From: Aulostomus chinensis
Lineage: Eukaryota > Chordata > Actinopteri > Syngnathiformes > Aulostomidae
Assembly (NCBI GenBank): GCA_037954235.1
Contig: JBBMOA010000007.1
Coordinates: 3,477,001-3,541,000, forward strand
DNA length: 64,000 nt
Direction: 5' to 3'
Positions 58,424 to 64,000 of this stretch are shown one piece after another (positions within the stretch are counted from its first letter, which is position 1; the number at the start of each line of letters is the position of its first letter). A program made the translations under genes and the position numbers. The notes beneath the pieces are model-generated. The model worked only from the letters and a program-made list of their open reading frames with translations, was not told the origin of the DNA and did no database searches.

Positions 58424-60673
58424 CTCCCCCTCTAGCCATCCCTCCATCAGACCCCCTCCGGCCGTCATGCCCCCTCCTGTTTCCAAACACTCCAGCAGTC
58501 CCACCAGTCAACCCCCATCTGAAGTTGAAGACCACCACCTCTCACTCCAGCATCCCTTCATCACGATTCAATAACCTTTTGGATACGGAACTCTTCGGTG
58601 GACCACGACTCCCAAGGACGTACCCCTATAAGAGACACAGATCAGGACACGGATGACATTTAACTCCTTTATTGAAAAAAGGGTTTGAGCAGCTACAGTT
58701 TAGCATCATTATGTCAATGCCTGAGAAAAACCAAGGACCCAAAAAGTTCCCAAACATGAACTTGGCTGCTCCCTGAAGGTCCTGACTCAATGTCAACTAC
58801 CCAACTAAATGATGCCTGATCAAAATGATAAAATAACATATGAACTGAAATTAAATGAAGACATTCATATGAACTTAACACTCAAGAAGGGAATTCACAA
58901 CGATCATCTTCACCACTATGAGTCTTCAGCCTGGAGGTTTTTCAAACAGGAGCAGCCACCAACATCCTTCAAAATCAGGAAGAAGAAAGATTGATATCAA
59001 GAACATTGAGCTGCACTGAATGTCCAAAATGTGCTTGAAAATAAAATGTAAAGGATTTGATGTCGCTGTCTGATGTGTGTTCAGAATATCATCAAGACAA
59101 TATTGGGTTTTATGGCCCTTCACAGCCTCACTAGCCTGAAGGCAATGAATGCTATCGATGTAGATTCTCCATTGTATCAATGTTGACTAATAAAGTGCCT
59201 TTTCAGAGGTGAAACCATTTGTTTATCTGTCATTTTTGTTGTAATATGACATGAAGAGAAGTGTTATAAATCTATCTCTAAATGACGCTGACGCCCTCAC
59301 CTTCATGATCAAATAAATGTCCCTGCTAAAAGCAGGAAATCTTTGCCCAATGCTACCATGCTAACATCGCTACATACTACACCGCTACACATCAAGCAAT
59401 ATTTTGCTGCTCGTACGTTAGCATGCCAAATTGCCAGCAACATGCTACTATTTTAATGTTGATACATAATGTATGTTGATACATATGGGGTCTTTCTGGG
59501 TGAGTCTCCATGTTCTCCCTGTTCCTGCTGGGTTCTCTCTGGTACTCCAGCTTCCTCCACAGTCCAAAGACATCAAGAGGGACCAGGTTAATCCAGACTC
59601 TAAATTGACCGTAGGCGTGGCTGGGAGAGCCAATGGTTGTCTATATGTGTTGGCCCTGCCATGGACTTGTGACCCGTCCCGGGTGAACCCTCTCGCCCAG
59701 AAGCAGGTAGGATAGGCTCCACCCCCCTTGTGACCCTTAACAAGAATAAGTGGAAGACAATGGATGGATGGATGGAATAACAAATGGAAAGGCAGCTGTT
59801 GTTGTTAGCATGTGAGTATTTCGCATACAAGAGGATCATAATACACTAAAATGTATGTCTTTCTCCAGGTGGCTACCTGTTGCTGTTAACATTTAGCATG
59901 CTAATGTGCTAGCAGCATATATTTCAGGATAAACATTTGAATGAATGATAGCAATTCACAAACTTATTTGTAAAAGTATGCTCCTGTATTTTTAAAGCAT
60001 GCTAACATTGCTACATGACAGCAATCTGCAAGCGAGCTGGTCCTGCTAAAATGTTTGGAACTTCTGATGTGGAAACTGTTGAGCCTTGATGTTGATGCTG
60101 CTGCCCCCTCTAGTGGCTGTAGAGAGAGAGCTCAGGTCACCCAGCAGCCTCTGGTTGTGAGCCCTGGACCTCGAGATGAGAAATACTTGTGATTACAAAT
60201 AATTTAATGATTGATGACGATCAAATAAAATTCTTAATTTGGGCTTTTCACATTCTAACTCGAATTCCCAAAGGGAGAGACGAGATTGAAGCAGCACAAG
60301 GTTACAGATCATGAAGATGGTATTTTAAAAAGGTGAACAGGGGACAAAGCAGATTGAGTTGAGTGTTTTGTTTGATAAAAAAAAAGTACACATTTAAATC
60401 TTTATTTGTAACTCATTTAAAGCTGTCGTCCGTCACTGCTGTCACCTTCTTGTGTGGTCTTGAGGAAATACAAAAGCACTGTGGATAAACACCGTCAGCT
60501 CCTCTGCATGATGTCAGCCCTGGTGATCTCACACCGACCCCATCACCAAACAACACCGGCTTAAAAAGGCCCACCTGAGCTGGGACTCCACTGGGTTGCA
60601 GCCCTCTGTCTTTGTGTTAATAAATGAAGTGACTGGTACAGAAAAGTCCTGCTGCAGAAATGAGAGAGAGCCA

Positions 60674-60704
<31 letters not shown>

Positions 60705-61110
60705 CACACACGCATTTTTATTCAGGCTGAGATCAGCAGCAGCCCTGTGTTACCAGTACCTGCCACTAGATGGTGCAAACAGGCTTCTGTAAGATCGACG
60801 CTGAACAAACTTGTGACGTCTGCTGTGCCTCCACACAGGTACAGTTTATTCAGAACTGTTCAGAAGCTGCCTTTCTCTGTTTTTAGTCATTAAAATAACA
60901 AAACTCTTTCATACCTTCATCCAAACTACAATAGAAATCAGAAAAGACAAATTGCATTAAACTGCAGGTCTTAATACATAAAGGTATCAATTTGTCAGAC
61001 TCTTGTTGCCGTCAGGCCAGCAGTGACTGCGTGATGACCATGTAGGCTCGTAGTCTAGCATGGAGCGATGGCTCTCACTCTACCTCATATGTTACTGGAG
61101 CAGAGTGCCA

Positions 61111-61151
<41 letters not shown>

Positions 61152-61434
61152 GTTGATGAATTACTGTGAATTGGCTGGAGTGAGGACAGCCCTCAGAGAA
61201 GAATGAACTTCATATTTCTGATGCTAATGTGTTTTAAAAGTGTGGTTGAATGTTTTAAATGCTGTGACACAAACACCAGTGGTAAACTGTTGATGAGTTC
61301 AGTGTTCCAAATTATTTTGTTGTTGTTGTTGCAAGTGGAACTTACCACAACAGTGGTGATAGATGTTCTGGCTCTGCAGAGCCAGCTGAGGGAGGCTCCA
61401 CAAGGTCGGGAGAGGTCCCTGTCAGCTCCCTGAC
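58424..61434. other. Kinase 3' UTR and downstream region (unit 2)
   Basis: Paralogous to 36,488-39,461. The CA microsatellites at 60,675-60,700 and 61,112-61,148 differ in length from unit 1. No further gene. Confidence 0.5.
59488..59776 (+). mobile_element. 5'-truncated V-type SINE (unit 2)
   Basis: Paralogue of 37,556-37,832 with the same truncation point, so it is older than the segmental duplication. Confidence 0.8.
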
Positions 61435-61844
61435 GTCACGGGCGCTGAGGGCTGAGGGAGGCTCGAGGCGGGGGACTGGAGGCTAACCCTAACCCTTGAG
61501 ACGGGGGCTGGAGGCTTGAGACAGAACCCCGGAAGCTCATGACTGGAAGTGGGACACTGGAGGCTCGCGAGTGGAGACAACAAGACGCGTGACAAGACAC
61601 AAACAACGTGAACTAAAGACAACGAACACTCTTGACAACTGACACGAAACTGATGACAAACTAAGACTCATGACAATGACCTGACGCGGACAAAGGGAAA
61701 CACAGAGGTAAAATCCACAAGGGAACTAAGCACAGGTGGTGTCATCATCCAGGTGAGACACATGAGGCAATCACAGGGAGGAGCACAGGAAAGAGGACAC
61801 TGACTTCACAACACAACAGGAAACACAGGACAGGGATCGTGACA
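61435..61844. repeat. Repeat R, copy 5, at unit 2/unit 3 border
   Basis: Like copy 3: about one minisatellite unit, two TAACCC units, and the same upstream flank from the kinase region. Confidence 0.8.
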
Positions 61845-61994
61845 TCATCACCTCTCTCAGACAAATTCAATAAAAAATGAACATTATAAAGTGTGTAAAT
61901 ATTAATGGACAAGGCCCTTATGTAGAAACATATACAGTAGCATATATGTATATATTAGGGGTGTTACAAAATTTCACGTCATGACATTTTATGA

Positions 61995-62368
61995 CGCTGC
62001 ACGGTGGTGTAGTGGTCAGCACTGTGGCCTCACAGCAAGAGTGTTCCGGGTTCGAGTCCCAGCTCCGGCGCCAGATCTTTCTTTGTGAGTCTGCATGTTC
62101 TCCTTGTACCTGCGTGGGTTCTCTCTGGTACTCCGGCTTCCTCCCACCATCCAAAGACATCAATTGGGGACGAGGCTGATTGATTCTCTAAATTGACTGT
62201 AGGTGTGACTGTGAGCGTGAATGGTTGTTTGTCTCTGTATGTTGGCCCTGCGATGGACTGGTGACCTGTCCAGGGTGAACCCCGCCTCTCGCCCGTAGGT
62301 GCTGGGATAGGCTTCAGCCCCCCCGCGACCCTTACTAGTAAGGAATAAGCGGAAGACAACGATGGATG
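61995..62368 (+). mobile_element. V-type SINE in hAT piece, unit 3
   Basis: Same insertion site again. It keeps the best B box of the three (GGTTCGAGTCC). Confidence 0.9.
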
Positions 62369-62490
62369 GACATTTTATGAAATAAAAAATGACAAAATTA
62401 TTTCAAAGATGCAAGAAATGTAAAAAAAAGTGTTGCGCACCACTAACTGATGATTTCTGGCCCTCTCACCTACCGTACGCACAAATTAGA

Positions 62491-64000
62491 AGATTTTTTT
62501 GATTTTTTAAAAACACTTTAAAGGCGATGGCACCATGTAAAATTCTCCACTGGAGGTCGGCTGTTCTTTTCTTGAGGGGAGGTTTGTATAAAATTCTCCA
62601 CTGTGGACTCACTCCATCTCCTCCCAGCCTGTCGGTCCATGCAGTGGCCGCTCTGCTACACAGTCCTTTCCTGTTCAACACGTTCACGCAGTTTTTGTAG
62701 AGGGTTTTTCTGTCGGCTGTGTGCAGGCCGAGCACCCTGGAGTTTTTTAGGAGAGGTCCATCCAGCTCTCCAAAATTAGGACTCATATATACCTCTGGAA
62801 AAGGATCATCTCGATCAGGTTCGGTGCCTCGGCTGTGGTCCACGAGGAGGCTTCTCTCCCTCCCAGAGAGCCTCTGCTTCCAAAAGCCCAGGACCTTCTG
62901 AGCTACTCAAGTGGACTGAATACCCAGCAGAGAGGCCACAGCCTGGGAATCCACCAGCGCCGGCCCCGCAGTGTACACTAGTTGTCCGAGGACCAGGGTC
63001 TTGGTTCGGCACAGCGCTGCCATCAGCCTGGATCTGGGCCAGTAAACCTGATGGAGGATCCATACAGGCGAGGCGGTGTCACAGCACTGAAGCTACCAGG
63101 TTGTTCAGCCACAGGAACTCTACCTCTAAGACATGTGAGGAAGTAGCCACTTCCATTTGTTAATTTTTCCTTCGACGCACTCCCACTTTCTTTTGGTCAT
63201 TGCCTCGTTCCCCAGGAAGACACCAAGGTACTTTAGATCGTCTTTTCTCCAAGACAAATTCTGAGGCACAACTTGGAGAGCGTCATGCCATTCACCAACT
63301 GCAAGGGCTTCACTTTTCCTCCAGTTCACCCTCGCCGCAGACAGAACATTAAAAGAACTGGTTAAATCCACATCCTTTTGATAACAATGTCATCCACATA
63401 GGCAGATAAGCAGTGCTGTTATTAAAACCAGGTAAAATCAGGCCAACAACGCATGTGCGAATTTTACAAAGGAGGGGTTCTAGGGAGAGTGCATAGAGCA
63501 TCCCAGACAGCACAGCCCTGCCAGTGAAACGGGTGTGGTTTAGACTCAAATGCAGTACACCGGAGAACAGGAAGAGTTGGTAATGACCTTTATTTTCTCC
63601 ACAGCAAACAAGGTACGGAGCAGTACGAGTAACCGCAGGATAAAGTTCGCTCTTCAGCCTGTAAGGTCCAGGGGAGGGGAAGCTCCAGAGCCCCCGGCTC
63701 CAAACAGTTCAGTTCCCTTAGCAGGCAGGAGGACAGCCAAGGCCAGGCAGATGAGTAATTACCAGCAAAGCAGTCAGACACCAGAAACACCGAGGCAGAG
63801 CATGAGGTCAGGGATGGAAGGCAGGTGAGTTTACCAAGAGGCAGACGAGGAGAGCAGGTCGGAAACAGGCTGGGTCGGTACCAGGTGATCAGCCAGAAGA
63901 ATGCTGGAAAGTCTCGCATACTGCGGAAGAACAATCTGGCAACGAGTGAAAGTGCAGGAGAGGCTTATATGCAGGGCTGATTAGGATGAGCTGCAGCTGT
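62491..64000 (-). mobile_element. Tx1/L1-like LINE, unit 3 (partial)
   Basis: 3' part only, cut by the window. A deletion of about 650 bp at 62,520 removed the extreme C-terminus of ORF2. The frame reads DPFPEVYMSPNFGELDGPLL. The start of the same solo LTR is at 63,525. Confidence 0.85.
63525..64000 (-). mobile_element. Solo LTR in LINE ORF2 (unit 3, cut)
   Basis: Same LTR start after GCCAG (63,520-63,524). It lacks about 45-65 bases near 63,668 relative to units 1 and 2 and continues past the window. Confidence 0.75.

Larger units (their letters stand above)
39549..61521. repeat. Segmental duplication unit 2 (about 22.0 kb)
   Basis: Head-to-tail copy of unit 1. It keeps the full LINE ORF1 5' part, lacks the 1.6-kb segment (join at 52,036) and has a private SINE at 48,667-48,852. 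Confidence 0.95.
61522..64000. repeat. Segmental duplication unit 3, cut by window edge
   Basis: Repeats the first 2.5 kb of units 1 and 2 (R, hAT 5' piece with SINE, LINE 3' part, start of the solo LTR). About 650 bp of the LINE 3' end is deleted at 62,520. Confidence 0.95.

Overview
This window is eukaryotic and almost certainly from a teleost fish, probably a percomorph. It has V-type tRNA-derived SINEs, a Tx1/L1-like LINE, Tc1-type transposons, hAT, KDZ and Helitron fragments, CA microsatellites and short GT-AG introns. Repeats dominate, and few genes look functional. Family names come from recognised motifs, because no search could be run.

Layout. 0-0.6 kb: decayed Helitron helicase. 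0.64-1.72 kb: tandemly duplicated block of about 0.56 kb. 3.4-4.3 kb: decayed Tc1 transposon. 5.15-5.98 kb: hAT-like element with a BED-finger remnant. 7.0-12.7 kb: a DAZL-like RNA-binding gene (best copy 9.66-11.63 kb) with 36-bp acidic repeats, preceded by a partial copy of its 3' end at 7.0-8.2 kb. 13.6-15.5 kb, minus strand: KDZ transposase fragment and a broken transposon-like reading frame. 16.2-16.84 kb: a MITE and a Tc1 fragment.

From 16,841 to the end the window is a recent head-to-tail segmental duplication: unit 1 is 16,841-39,548, unit 2 is 39,549-61,521, and unit 3 starts at 61,522 and is cut off by the window edge. Each full unit carries, in order: a repeat here called R; an hAT 5' piece holding a SINE; a long Tx1-like LINE on the minus strand, broken by two solo LTRs and one unclassified insertion; a second LINE 3' fragment; a 21-bp minisatellite with short telomere-like repeats; another R; a fuller hAT element; a minus-strand gene remnant with an acidic 18-bp repeat exon; a ZMYM1/hAT-like fragment; and a spliced plus-strand HIPK-family kinase gene of 10 coding exons. 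Both kinase copies are open (671 and 674 residues) and each has a TATA box and a 5' UTR exon.

The units share their nested insertions but differ in later deletions and in one SINE. The duplication therefore followed the LTR and LINE insertions and preceded those private changes. Between the kinase copies the catalytic exons 1-5 show only silent differences that I could find, whereas the basic tail exons differ mainly at the amino-acid level. No operon-like joint pathway is visible. The two features most worth attention are the kinase family, which lacks the usual HIPK activation-loop tyrosine, and the DAZL-like gene with a second decayed RRM exon pair.
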